From a bacterium (lineage in GTDB: Bacteria > Gemmatimonadota > Gemmatimonadetes > Gemmatimonadales > JACORV01), in the NCBI GenBank assembly GCA_021787855.1, contig JAJYLI010000006.1:1-33742 (forward strand): a stretch of DNA of 33,742 bases. Reading direction: 5' to 3'. Below the pieces are notes generated by a model that saw nothing but the letters and a program-made list of their open reading frames with translations, did not search any database and was not told where the DNA came from. Below are positions 5,795 through 13,801 of the stretch, in pieces (position 1 is the first letter of the stretch; each line of letters starts with the position of its first letter). The position numbers and the translations under genes were made by a program.

Positions 5795-8238
5795 TGCGCC
5801 TCCACCGCCTGCACCTCGCGAATTTCCGCCAGCACCGCGACACCACGCTGGAGCTGGGCCCCGGCCTCACGGGCATCATCGGCGCCAACGGCGCGGGCAA
5901 GAGCACGCTGCTCGAGGCCATCGCCTGGGCGCTCTACGGCATGGACGCGGCGCGCGGCACTCGCGACTCGATTCGCTGGCGGCGGGCGCGGCCGCGCTCC
6001 GAGGTGCGCGTGGAGGTGGAGTTCGGGCTCGGGGCGCACGAGTACCGGGTGGTGCGCACGTTGTACGGGGCCGAGCTGTATCTGGACGGGGGGGCGCAGC
6101 CCATTGCGACCTCGCTGGCGGAGGTGACCGCGCGGCTGGGCCGGGTGCTGGGGATGACCCGCGACGAGTTCTTCAACACCTACTTCACCGGCCAGAAGGA
6201 GCTGGCGGTGATGGCGGCGATGAAGCCGACGGAGCGGGGGCAGTTCCTGTCGCGGCTGCTGGGCTACGACAAGCTGCGGCTGGCGCAGGAGCGGGTGCGC
6301 GCGCAGCGGAGCGCGCTCAGGATCGAGCTGGGCGCCCTGGAGCAGGCGCGGCCCGACCCGGCGGCGCTCAAGGCGGCGCGGGAGCGCGCGGCGGCCCAGC
6401 GGGACGAGGCGGCGAAGCAGGCGGCGGCGCTGGAGGCCGCCTTCGGCGAGGCGCAGCGGGCGCGGGAGGCGCACGCGCCGCGGTTCCGGGAGCTGGCGGA
6501 GCAGCGCGAGCGCCACCTCGCGCTGGCGGCGGAGCGCCGGCTGGCGGAGGAGCGGGTCCGGCAGGCGGTGGAGCTGGTGACGCGGCTCGCCGCGGAGCAC
6601 GCCGGGGCGGCCGCGGCGGCGTCCGAGCGGGAGGCGCTGGCGCCGGAGCTGGCGGCCTGGCCCCCGCTCCGGGCCGAGCTGGCCGGGCTCGAGGACCTGG
6701 CGCGGGACGCGGCGCGGCGGCAGACGCTCGAGGCCCAGCTCGCCGAGGTGGCGGCGCAGCAGGGCGAGCTGGAGCGCCGCCTGGCGGCGGCGAAGGCGGC
6801 GGCGGGGGAGGCGCGCGCCCTGGCCGTGCGGCTGGACGAGCGCAAGAGCGAGCAGGAGGCGGTGGAGCGCGAGTACGAGGAGCGGCAGAGCGCCTGGGTC
6901 CGCGAGCGGCAGGACGCGGAGTCCAAGCGCCAGTCGCTGCTCGACCAGTTCCGGGACCTCGAGGCGCAGCGCCAGCGTATCATGGACGCGGGGCCCCGGG
7001 GCGCGTGCCCGACCTGCGGCCGCCCGCTGGGCGACGAGTTCGACGGCGTGGTCGAGCTGCTGACCTCGCAGCTCGAGGAGGTGCGCTCCAACGGCCAGTA
7101 CTTCCGCGGGCGGCTGGAGCAGCTCAAGGCCGCGCCGCCGGAGCTGGCGGCCGTCGAGGCGCGGCGGCAGGGCGCCCGGGAGGCGGTCGAGCGCGAGGCC
7201 CAGGCGCTGGCCGTGGCCACCAGCGCGGCGCGCGAGGCGCAGGAGCTGGAGCGGCAGCGCCGGCGGCACGAGGAGCGGGCGGCGCAGCTCGGCGCCGAGG
7301 TCGCGCGCTTGAAGCCCGGCTACGACGCCGCCCGGCACGACGAGGTGCGGCGGCAAGTGTCGGCGCTGGAGCCCGTGGCGGCGCGCGCCGAGCGCCTGGC
7401 CGCCGTGGCGGAGCGGGCGCCGCGGCTGGCGGCGGACCTCGCCGCGGCGGAGAGCCGGCGCGGCGCGCTGGTCGAAGCGCTGGCCGGGGTGGAGCGCGAC
7501 CTGGCCGCGGTGCCGTTCTCCGAGGACGCCTTCCGGGCGGCGACGGAGGAGATGCAGCGCCGGGACGAGGCGTGGCGGCGCTCGGAGCTGGAACTGACGG
7601 TGGCGCGGTCGGAGCTGGGGGCGGCCACGGAGCGGCTGCGGGCCGCCGAGCGGGCGGAGCAGGAGGCGGCGGTGCACGCCGAGCGCGCGGCCGCGGTCGG
7701 GGCCGAGCTGCGGCTCCACACCGAGCTGGATCGCGCGCTGGGCGACCTCCGGACCGAGCTGAACCAGGAGATGCGCCCCGAGCTGGCGGCCCTGGCGGGC
7801 GAGTTCCTGGCCGCCCTCACCGACGGGCGGTACGACGAGGTGGAGCTGGACGAGAACTACCGCCTCACGGTGATGGAGCACGGCGAGGTCGCGCCCGTCA
7901 TCTCCGGCGGCGAGGAGGATCTGACCAACCTGGTCCTGCGCCTGGCGGTGAGCCAGATGATCGCCGACCGCTCCGGCCAGCCGCTCTCCCTGCTGGTGCT
8001 GGACGAGATCTTCGGCTCCCTCGACGAGGCGCGCCGCGCCCACGTGATCGAGCTGCTGCGCGCCCTGGAGGGCCGGTTCCCGCAGGTGATCCTGATCACC
8101 CACATCGAGGGCGTCCGGGAGGCTGTGGACCGGGTTTTGCGCGTGCGGTTCGACGAGGCCGGCGGTGCCGCCGTGGTGGAGGAAGAGCGGGCGGCGCTGG
8201 CCCTGGACGGGGGTGGGAATGCGGATGTGGCAGCCTGA
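5794..8238 (+). CDS. sbcC: SbcC/Rad50-type SMC ATPase
   Basis: This 814-residue ATPase is the structural subunit of the SbcCD nuclease. It has Walker A GANGAGKST (30-38), a long Glu/Ala/Arg-rich coiled coil, a zinc hook CPTCG (Cys405, Cys408) at its midpoint, a second coil, the signature ISGGEED (about 703-709) and Walker B LLVLDEIFGSLDE (Asp737, Glu738). At 814 residues it is nearer Rad50 of archaea and Thermus-type SbcC than the roughly 1000-residue proteobacterial protein, so the arms are short. Coupled to sbcD by a one-base overlap and to the GNAT gene by a 20-base overlap. Confidence 0.93.
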   Translation: MRLHRLHLANFRQHRDTTLELGPGLTGIIGANGAGKSTLLEAIAWALYGMDAARGTRDSIRWRRARPRSEVRVEVEFGLGAHEYRVVRTLYGAELYLDGGAQPIATSLAEVTARLGRVLGMTRDEFFNTYFTGQKELAVMAAMKPTERGQFLSRLLGYDKLRLAQERVRAQRSALRIELGALEQARPDPAALKAARERAAAQRDEAAKQAAALEAAFGEAQRAREAHAPRFRELAEQRERHLALAAERRLAEERVRQAVELVTRLAAEHAGAAAAASEREALAPELAAWPPLRAELAGLEDLARDAARRQTLEAQLAEVAAQQGELERRLAAAKAAAGEARALAVRLDERKSEQEAVEREYEERQSAWVRERQDAESKRQSLLDQFRDLEAQRQRIMDAGPRGACPTCGRPLGDEFDGVVELLTSQLEEVRSNGQYFRGRLEQLKAAPPELAAVEARRQGAREAVEREAQALAVATSAAREAQELERQRRRHEERAAQLGAEVARLKPGYDAARHDEVRRQVSALEPVAARAERLAAVAERAPRLAADLAAAESRRGALVEALAGVERDLAAVPFSEDAFRAATEEMQRRDEAWRRSELELTVARSELGAATERLRAAERAEQEAAVHAERAAAVGAELRLHTELDRALGDLRTELNQEMRPELAALAGEFLAALTDGRYDEVELDENYRLTVMEHGEVAPVISGGEEDLTNLVLRLAVSQMIADRSGQPLSLLVLDEIFGSLDEARRAHVIELLRALEGRFPQVILITHIEGVREAVDRVLRVRFDEAGGAAVVEEERAALALDGGGNADVAA

Positions 8239-9199
8239 GCGCGCGGCCCGCGGGCCGCTGGCGGCGACCGAGCGCGACATCCCGGGCTTGAACCGGCTGT
8301 TCGCCGACGCCTTCACGGACCGCTACCGGCGGGACGGGCTGGTGGGCGTGCGGGTGCCGTTCCTCCACGCGGCCATCTGGCGCTACGCCATCGCCGACGC
8401 GGGCGCCGGCGCGATGCTGTGGCGCGACGAGCAGGACCGGATCGTGGCCTTCAACATCGCCCACCGCTCCGGAGCCGAGGGCTGGATGGGGCCGCTGGCC
8501 GTGCGTCCCGACCGGCAGCTCGCCGGGGTCGGCAAGGAGATCGTGCTGAGCGCGGTGGAGTGGCTGCGCACCCAGGGCGCGACCGTGATCGGCCTCGAGA
8601 CGATGCCGCGCACGATGGACAACGTCGGCTTCTACAGCCACCTGGGCTTCCTGCCCGGGCACCTGACGCTGACCCTGACCCGCGACGCGCAGCGGCCGCT
8701 CGGCAAGGCGCCGTACGAGGTGCTGGGCGGCATGGACGCCGCGGCGCGGGTGGCGCGGCTGGAGCGGATCCGCGCGCTGGTGGGCTCCCTGGCCCCCGGC
8801 TACGACTTCACCCGCGAGATCGAGCTCACGCTGGCCATGTCCCTGGGCAACGTGATCACGCTGCCGCGCGAGGACGGCTCCGGCGCGCTGGCCGCGTTCG
8901 CCCTGTGCCACAGCGCGCCCCTGGCGGAAGGCGGCACGCGCGACGAGCTGCGGGTGCTGAAGGTCGCCGCGGCCGACGCCGGGGCCTTCGCGGCGCTGCT
9001 CGAGGCCGTGGGCGCGTGGGCGGCCACCCAGGGCATCCGCCGCGTCGCCGTCCGCTGCCAGACCGCCTATCAGGACGCGTACGCGTGGCTGGTGCGGAAC
9101 GGGTTCCGGGTGCGCTGGAGCGACCTGCGCATGACCCTCGCCGACCACCCCGAAGTCAGGCCGGACCAGGGAGTGCTGTGGTCCAACTGGGAGATCTGA
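8219..9199 (+). CDS. GNAT-family protein with two tandem acetyltransferase-like domains
   Basis: This 326-residue protein starts inside the end of sbcC (ATG 8219; ATG 8225 is an alternative). The first GNAT unit (about residues 8-165) contains MGPLAVRPDRQLAGVGKEIV, matching the acetyl-CoA-binding Q/RxxGxG/A loop, then METMPRTMDNVGFYSHLGF-like strand-helix features. A second unit (about 180-325) has LKVAAADAGAFAALLEAVGA and AYAWLVRNGFRV, but no intact CoA loop is obvious. The second half may therefore be structural. The substrate is unknown. Its overlap with sbcC suggests co-expression rather than a proven role in DNA repair. Confidence 0.85.
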   Translation: MRMWQPERAARGPLAATERDIPGLNRLFADAFTDRYRRDGLVGVRVPFLHAAIWRYAIADAGAGAMLWRDEQDRIVAFNIAHRSGAEGWMGPLAVRPDRQLAGVGKEIVLSAVEWLRTQGATVIGLETMPRTMDNVGFYSHLGFLPGHLTLTLTRDAQRPLGKAPYEVLGGMDAAARVARLERIRALVGSLAPGYDFTREIELTLAMSLGNVITLPREDGSGALAAFALCHSAPLAEGGTRDELRVLKVAAADAGAFAALLEAVGAWAATQGIRRVAVRCQTAYQDAYAWLVRNGFRVRWSDLRMTLADHPEVRPDQGVLWSNWEI

Positions 9200-9250
9200 G
9201 CGGAGTGCGGGTGGCGGTCGGGCGGACTCCAGCCCGCGTCCTCCGGCAGG

Positions 9251-10528
9251 TCAGGAGGGCAGGGCCGGCGCGGCCGCGTAGTACGCCGAGGCGCGGTAGC
9301 GCGCCAGCGCGCGGTGGGCCAGCAGCTTGACCAGGACCGCGAGCGGGATGGCGACCAGCAGGCCCACGAAGCCCAGCAGCAGGCCGAACAGCGCCAGGGC
9401 GATCATCACCCACACCGGGTTCAGCCCCACCGCGCCGCCCACGATGCGGGGGCCGGTCAGGAGCTGGTCCATGCCCTGCACGATGGCGTACACGACGACG
9501 AGCTGGAGGAAGGCGGTGCCGATCGCCCCCGAGGCCAGGGCCAGGACCACGCCCGGCAGGAGGCCCAGCGGCAGTCCGATGTAGGGGATCAGGTTGCCCA
9601 GTCCCGCGCTCACGCCCACCAGCAGCGCGCCCGGGAAACCCAGCAGGCCGAGGCCGATCGCGGTCAGCGCCCCCACCAGCGTGGCCTCGGTGAGCTGGCC
9701 GCGCACGTAGCGGCCGAGCTGCGCGTCGTACTCGCGGACGAAGGCGAGCACCCCCTCGCGCCGGGACGGCGGGACCAGCGCCGCGACCCAGCCGGTGATC
9801 CGCTCCCAGGCGTTGAGCAGGTGGTAGGTGACCACCGGCGTCACCACGACGAACCCGACCACCGTGAGCGCGATGCTCACCCCGCGGCCGATGCCGAGGA
9901 TCCCGCCCCACACGCCCCGCAGGATGTCCTGCCACCGGGACTGCACCAGCGCCACCAGGTCCGCCGCGCTGAGGCCCCGGAGCTTCGCCGCCTGCGCCTC
10001 GGTCAGCAGGCCCTGGTTGCTCGCCAGGAAGCTGGCCCGCAGCCGGTCGAGCCAGTCGCCCAGCCGTGCGACGAGGACGGGCACCTTCTGGGCGAGCTGG
10101 ACGACCTGCTGGCCCACGGCGGGGACCAGGACGAGCAGCAGGACCACGACCAGGGCGAGAAAGGGCAGCAGCACCGCGAGGCTGCCCAGCCAGCGGGGCA
10201 CGCGGCGGCGGTCGAGCCAGGCCACGGCCGGGGCCAGCAGATAGGCGAAGGCGAGGCCCAGCACGAAGGGCGCGAGCAGGGTGCCCGCGGCCCAGAACAG
10301 CCACACGGCTACCAGGGCGGTGGCCGCGGCCAGCAGCCGCGCCGCGTGACGGTTCCGGCGCTCGGGCCACAGCACCGCCCACAGGAGCGCGTACACCACC
10401 AGCGGCGACAGCACCCCGCGGACGCTGTACAGCAGCACCGCCACCAGCAGCGCCGCCGGCAGCACCAGGCCGGCCAGGCGCATGCCGCGGCCGGCGGCCT
10501 TGGGGCTCGCCGCGTCCGGGGTGATCAC
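9251..10528 (-). CDS. AI-2E family transporter (PerM/TqsA type)
   Basis: This 425-residue integral membrane protein has the order of the AI-2E transporter family: two N-terminal helix pairs, a soluble amphipathic region (KVPVLVARLGDWLDRLRASF), then a C-terminal bundle. The family signature is LIPYIGLPLGLLPGVVLAL followed by MDQLLTGPRIVGGAVGLNPV. Members export or gate small solutes (quorum signals, Na+/Li+ exchange in some), and the substrate here is unknown. The GTG at 10528 lies at the predicted +1 of a promoter whose -10 overlaps the stop of the upstream small gene, so it can be transcribed alone or with that gene. Confidence 0.92.
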   Translation of the reverse strand: MITPDAASPKAAGRGMRLAGLVLPAALLVAVLLYSVRGVLSPLVVYALLWAVLWPERRNRHAARLLAAATALVAVWLFWAAGTLLAPFVLGLAFAYLLAPAVAWLDRRRVPRWLGSLAVLLPFLALVVVLLLVLVPAVGQQVVQLAQKVPVLVARLGDWLDRLRASFLASNQGLLTEAQAAKLRGLSAADLVALVQSRWQDILRGVWGGILGIGRGVSIALTVVGFVVVTPVVTYHLLNAWERITGWVAALVPPSRREGVLAFVREYDAQLGRYVRGQLTEATLVGALTAIGLGLLGFPGALLVGVSAGLGNLIPYIGLPLGLLPGVVLALASGAIGTAFLQLVVVYAIVQGMDQLLTGPRIVGGAVGLNPVWVMIALALFGLLLGFVGLLVAIPLAVLVKLLAHRALARYRASAYYAAAPALPS

Positions 10529-10535
10529 CGGCGCT

Positions 10536-10564
10536 ACGCTACCACGCGTGGCGGCCGGTCACAA
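10536..10564 (-). promoter_or_regulatory. Sigma70-type promoter, predicted leaderless
   Basis: Minus-strand TTGTGA (10564-10559), a 17-base spacer and TAGCGT (10541-10536) give +1 at 10529, one base before the GTG of the AI-2E transporter. The -10 box covers the stop codon of the small upstream gene. Confidence 0.55.
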
Positions 10565-10694
10565 GGCGGCGGATGAGGAGCACGACGCCCAGGGCCAGGA
10601 ACAGGTGCGGCCAGCCCGCGCCCACGGGATGCACGAAGACCAGGAAGATCCAGATCAGCACCGACACGATGCCGGCGGCCAGTGAGAGATTCAT
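10539..10694 (-). CDS. Small 51-residue two-helix membrane protein
   Basis: Two hydrophobic helices (SLAAGIVSVLIWIFLVFV and LFLALGVVLLIRRL) are separated by a short HPVGAGWPH loop. This resembles the short hypothetical inner-membrane proteins annotated near stress genes. ATG 10694 has a GAGGA Shine-Dalgarno six bases upstream. A longer open frame upstream is not coding-like. It sits 10 bases before the AI-2E transporter gene on the same strand. Confidence 0.72.
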   Translation of the reverse strand: MNLSLAAGIVSVLIWIFLVFVHPVGAGWPHLFLALGVVLLIRRLVTGRHAW

Positions 10695-10715
10695 GCTTGT
10701 CCTCGCGTCAGGGTC

Positions 10716-10743
10716 CGAGTGCCGGGAACCGAGTGCCCGGGAC
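10716..10743. repeat. Tandem 14-bp repeat (two copies)
   Basis: Two adjacent 14-base units, cgagtgccgggaac and cgagtgcccgggac, differ at two positions. They lie between the stop of the aldo/keto reductase gene and the start of the small membrane-protein gene. The spacing of 14 bases is not a helical repeat, and no function is evident. Confidence 0.45.
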
Positions 10744-10791
10744 GGTTGCCGGACGGCGCGGTGGCGGTGGTTCCCGGCCGCAAGCCGCCGA

Positions 10792-11769
10792 TCACTCGTA
10801 GTAGTTCCTCTCCCACCCGTGCTCCTTGAGCTCGTGCAGGAGCCCTGGCGAGAGCTTGCGTCCATCGCTGACGGCGCAATTGGCGCGCGCGTGCGTGGCC
10901 GTCCGCATCCCCGCGATCACGGTCCCCACGGCCGGGTGGCTCAGGCAGAAGCGCAGCGCGCCCTCGGCCAGGGTGTCGGCTTCCCTGAGCAGCACCGGCC
11001 GCAGCCGCTCGACCCGGCGCGCGACCTCCGCCGGCCGGTCGTCCCGGAAGTAGCGCTGGCGCCAGTCGCCGGGCGGGAAGGCCACGCCCGGCTTGATCGC
11101 GCCGGTGAGCCCGCCCTCGTCGAACGGCACCCGCACGATCACGCCCACGTTCCGCTCCCGGCACGCGGGCAGCAGCGCGCGCTCCGGCGACTGGTCGAAG
11201 ATGTTGTAGATCACCTGCAGCGTCTCGATCAGGTCGCAGTGCCGCACCGCCTCGAGCGCGCTGGCGGGATCGTGCTCCGTGTTCGAGATCCCCACGTGGC
11301 GCACGACCCCGCGCTGGATCAGGCCGCCCAGGACGCGCTCGACCTTCTTCCACTCGGGCTCGTTCAGCCACTCGTCGCGCCACACGTGGAACTGCAGGAT
11401 GTCCACCGGCCGGCCGAGGTTGGCCGCGCTGGTCTCGGCCGAACGCGCGACGTAGTCCGCGGAGAACACCTGCGCGAGGGTCGTGCCCGGCAGCGCGGGC
11501 CACACCCGGTCGGCCGGCGGGATCTTGGTGGCCACCACGATCTTCTCGCGGCGCAACGCGACCGCTCGGCCCACCAGCCGCTCGCTGTGCCCGTCGCCGT
11601 ACGCGAGCGCGGTGTCCACGAGAGTGACACCCAGGTCGAAGGCCGCGTGCAGGGCCGCCAGGGCCGCGTCGTCGTCGCCGCCCTGCCACATCGCGCCGCC
11701 GATCCCCCAGGCCCCGAACCCGATTTCCGACACTGTGTAGCCAGTGCGTCCAAGCGGTCGTGCGATCAT
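10792..11769 (-). CDS. Aldo/keto reductase
   Basis: This 325-residue TIM-barrel NAD(P)H oxidoreductase has the catalytic tetrad of the family: Asp52 and Tyr57 (LVDTALAYGDGHSE), Lys82 (IVVATKI) and His128 (VDILQFHVW). The N-terminus MIARPLGRTGYTVSEIGFGA is characteristic of the bacterial AKR group acting on aldehydes or sugars. ATG 11769 has a strong GAGGAG ribosome-binding site seven bases upstream; the in-frame extension to 11868 is not coding-like. The gene diverges from the 6S-like RNA. The substrate cannot be inferred. Confidence 0.92.
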   Translation of the reverse strand: MIARPLGRTGYTVSEIGFGAWGIGGAMWQGGDDDAALAALHAAFDLGVTLVDTALAYGDGHSERLVGRAVALRREKIVVATKIPPADRVWPALPGTTLAQVFSADYVARSAETSAANLGRPVDILQFHVWRDEWLNEPEWKKVERVLGGLIQRGVVRHVGISNTEHDPASALEAVRHCDLIETLQVIYNIFDQSPERALLPACRERNVGVIVRVPFDEGGLTGAIKPGVAFPPGDWRQRYFRDDRPAEVARRVERLRPVLLREADTLAEGALRFCLSHPAVGTVIAGMRTATHARANCAVSDGRKLSPGLLHELKEHGWERNYYE

Positions 11770-11802
11770 GTGCGCTCCTCGCGTGTCACCCGCGCCACAC
11801 TC

Positions 11803-11831
11803 TTGACACCCCGGCACAGGAATCCTAGCTT
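11803..11831 (+). promoter_or_regulatory. Promoter of the 6S-like RNA
   Basis: TTGACA (11803-11808), an exact 17-base spacer and TAGCTT (11826-11831) predict +1 at about 11838. No open reading frame of normal composition follows; a long stem-forming sequence and a terminator do. This is one of the best -35/spacing matches in the window. Confidence 0.7.
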
Positions 11832-11837
11832 GGCTGC

Positions 11838-12036
11838 AGACGATCCGGAAATGGAGCGGAGAGACCAATTATTGAGCCAACAGGTCCGATGGTGGTCCCA
11901 TATACGCCGGTGGACGACAGGCCCCTTCGGTGGGGTAGCCGGAAGCCGATGCGCGGGGCCAGGGGTTACGATTCGGGCTTCAATAATCCTCTTCGCTCCC
12001 TTCCTTACGCCCCGGGTTCACGCCCGGGGCGATTTG
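11838..12036 (+). ncRNA. ssrS: Structured RNA gene, probable 6S RNA (ssrS-like)
   Basis: Seen: a promoter, a roughly 200-nt non-coding unit and an intrinsic terminator. Its ends pair as a long closing stem: 11853-11858 with 11994-11999, 11859-11863 with 11989-11993, 11868-11875 with 11980-11987, and 11876-11878 with 11976-11978. That is about 22 pairs, broken by a small internal loop and one bulge. Next comes an open region of about 15 nt on each side (11879-11893 and 11961-11975), then a stem 11894-11899/11955-11960 and an inner hairpin (11922-11925 with 11932-11935). A closing stem, symmetric central bubble and terminal arm are the architecture of 6S RNA, which binds housekeeping RNA polymerase as an open-promoter mimic. 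The 3' bubble strand AGGGGTTACGA recalls the AGGGTTACAG of E. coli 6S. The family call is by eye. Confidence 0.55.
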
Positions 12037-12040
12037 CTTC
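12008..12040 (+). terminator. Intrinsic terminator of the 6S-like RNA
   Basis: A perfect 9-pair stem (cgccccggg at 12008-12016, cccggggcg at 12023-12031) with a 6-base loop is followed by ATTTGCTT. The tail is T-rich only on the plus strand, so it ends the RNA. The stop codon of the convergent antiporter gene (12018-12020) lies in the loop. Confidence 0.72.
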
Positions 12041-13217
12041 CCCTGCCCTCGCGCAGCACGGCCAGGAACACGCGCGGGGCCTCGAGCGGCCGCCACCCCG
12101 CCGCCGCCGCGACGACCATGCCCGACGCCCAGGCCAGATAGACCAGGGCGACCGGCTCCCGCGTGCCTGGCCAGCCGAACTGCACCAGCCACAGCACGAA
12201 CAGGCCCGCGGCTTCCCACCAGTCGAAGCGCATCTCCATCAGCAGCAGCATCGCCACCAGCGACTGCGCGAGGGTGAGCGCGATCTCGAGCTGCTGCTTG
12301 GCGTCGAAGTGGAACGCGATCCAGCCGCCGCCGGCCGCCGCGTGGGACCAGCCGTACACCAGCGGGATCATCGCCGCGAGGATGGTCCACTGGTTGATGT
12401 TGCTGGAGACCATGTTCATCAGCGCCATGGGCGCCTTGTCCACGCGCCGGGCCCAGTAGAACGCGGACACCTTTTCCGGGAACTCGGAGAGGAACGGCGC
12501 CACCCACTGCACGAACACGAAGTCGGACACGCCCAGCACGGCGGCGATGCCGAGCATGGAGTCGAGGAACGGGCGCGCGGTGAGCCACAGCAGCGCGCCC
12601 CCGGCGAGAAACAGGCCGGCGACGGCCGCGACGCGCCGCCGGCCGCCGAGGTTGTAGGCCCAGCGCGAGACGCGGGGCGCGTCGGCCACCTCCTCCTCCG
12701 CGTGCGGGGGAACCCGGAGCAGCGCCCACAGGTACGCGAGGTAGAGGGCGGCCAGCACCGCCGCGTCCGCGGCGGAGATGGAGCGCTTGAGCAGGATGAC
12801 CAGGAAGTACACCAGGGGAGGCAGCAGGCCCATCACCTCGATGGCGTGCTCGCGCTCGAGCGTGATGGCGGGGAGCCGGCCGTTCCGGCGGCGCCCGACG
12901 AACGCGGCCACGAAGTAGATCATGGGCCACGCGACGCCCACCAGCAGCCGGATGGCCCCGGTGAGGTTGGCGACGGCGAGGTGCGCGCGGCCGGGGTCGC
13001 GCCCCGCCTCCCAGGCGATGACGGCCTCCACCGCGAACTCGGGCAGCGTCTGCAGCCAGGCCAGCGCGGCCAGGGCGAGGCCCTGCGAGATGAGGAACTG
13101 CGCCGCCTCCGCCCCCCAGGCCACCAGGAAGGCGGAGAGCAGCATCGCCGGGAATGTCCACAGCGCGGACAGGGCCGCCGCCCCCGCGGCGGCGGCCCAC
13201 GTCAGGGCGGCGCTCAC
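12018..13217 (-). CDS. Sodium/calcium exchanger family (CaCA) membrane antiporter
   Basis: This 399-residue protein with about ten to eleven hydrophobic helices carries the two inverted alpha-repeats of the family. Alpha-1 is LQTLPEFAVEAVIAWEAG with ANLTGAIRLLVG; alpha-2 is FLSEFPEKVSAFYWA with MVSSNINQWT. The acidic residue in each repeat (the E of LPEF and of SEFPEK) is where cation is bound in CaCA exchangers. A charged central loop (PPHAEEEVADAPRVSR) separates the halves. The start is GTG; no clear promoter or Shine-Dalgarno was seen, so the exact N-terminus is uncertain. Its last codons lie inside the terminator of the convergent 6S-like RNA. Confidence 0.87.
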   Translation of the reverse strand: MSAALTWAAAAGAAALSALWTFPAMLLSAFLVAWGAEAAQFLISQGLALAALAWLQTLPEFAVEAVIAWEAGRDPGRAHLAVANLTGAIRLLVGVAWPMIYFVAAFVGRRRNGRLPAITLEREHAIEVMGLLPPLVYFLVILLKRSISAADAAVLAALYLAYLWALLRVPPHAEEEVADAPRVSRWAYNLGGRRRVAAVAGLFLAGGALLWLTARPFLDSMLGIAAVLGVSDFVFVQWVAPFLSEFPEKVSAFYWARRVDKAPMALMNMVSSNINQWTILAAMIPLVYGWSHAAAGGGWIAFHFDAKQQLEIALTLAQSLVAMLLLMEMRFDWWEAAGLFVLWLVQFGWPGTREPVALVYLAWASGMVVAAAAGWRPLEAPRVFLAVLREGRGSKSPRA

Positions 13218-13301
13218 CGCGCCGAGCGGCGGCTTCCCGGTCGGCGGCGCGGGCGGGGCGAAAGACGCGGCGAGGTTCGCTGGGGCCTCCTTCGCGGCGG
13301 C

Positions 13302-13331
13302 TTGACGATCAGGCCGGGCGGGGCATTATCT
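13302..13331 (+). promoter_or_regulatory. Candidate promoter of the pterin operon
   Basis: TTGACG (13302-13307), an 18-base spacer and TTATCT (13326-13331) predict a start near 13338. That leaves a leader of about 49 nt before ATG 13387. The leader has no clear Shine-Dalgarno sequence. Confidence 0.5.
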
Positions 13332-13386
13332 CTTTCCGGCTCGCGAAGTTAGCTTTCGCCACTCACCTCAACAAGCAAAGCGTCGT

Positions 13387-13800
13387 ATGCCACAGGTCGT
13401 CGTCACCCGGCGGGCGCACTTCAACGCCGCGCACCGGCTCTTCAACCCGGCGTGGTCGGACGCGGAGAACGCGCGGGTCTTCGGGCCGTGCGCCAACCCG
13501 CACTACCACGGCCACAACTACAACCTGGACGTCTCGGTGGCGGGCGAGGTGGACCCCGAGACCGGCTACGTGGTGGACCTGAGCGTGCTGAAGGGCGTGA
13601 TCGAGGAGCGGGTGCTGAGCCGCCTCGACCACCGCAACCTGAACCTCGACGTGCCCGACTTCGCGCGCACCATTCCCACGGCCGAGAACATCGTGCAGTG
13701 GTGCTGGCGGCAGCTCGCCCCGGCCATCCCGCGGGGGCGGCTCGCCCGCCTGGTGCTGTGGGAGACGGAGCGGAACCTGGTCGAGTACACCGGAGGCTGA
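13387..13800 (+). CDS. 6-pyruvoyl-tetrahydropterin synthase-type enzyme (PTPS/QueD superfamily)
   Basis: This 137-residue enzyme converts 7,8-dihydroneopterin triphosphate. Zinc ligands are His16, His41 and His43 ([14 protein letters not shown]). The catalytic Cys35 sits in C-x5-HGH (CANPHYHGH). That spacing is as in animal PTPS (C-x5-HGH), whereas QueD of E. coli has C-x3-HGH. The surrounding segment ([16 protein letters not shown]) also closely follows the mammalian sequence. I therefore favour 6-pyruvoyl-tetrahydropterin formation over 6-carboxytetrahydropterin (queuosine) formation. It is first in an operon with GTP cyclohydrolase I and an SDR, the other two steps of tetrahydrobiopterin synthesis. 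Confidence 0.88.
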   Translation: MPQVVVTRRAHFNAAHRLFNPAWSDAENARVFGPCANPHYHGHNYNLDVSVAGEVDPETGYVVDLSVLKGVIEERVLSRLDHRNLNLDVPDFARTIPTAENIVQWCWRQLAPAIPRGRLARLVLWETERNLVEYTGG

Positions 13801-13801
13801 C

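Noticed and set aside
5701-8316. A long minus-strand open frame opposite sbcC (871 codons)
   Set aside because: It is a shadow frame from GC-rich codon bias, His/Gln/Arg/Leu-rich, with no domain.
9200-9250. Terminator between the convergent GNAT and AI-2E genes
   Set aside because: Only weak 4-5 base stems without a T-tract are present.
11853-11999. A riboswitch upstream of a plus-strand gene
   Set aside because: No plus-strand gene follows (the next gene is convergent), the terminator comes directly after, and no riboswitch core motif I know was found.
12008-12031. T-arm-like sequence GGGTTCACGCCC suggesting a tRNA
   Set aside because: There is no acceptor stem, anticodon arm or D-arm around it; the hairpin is better explained as a terminator.
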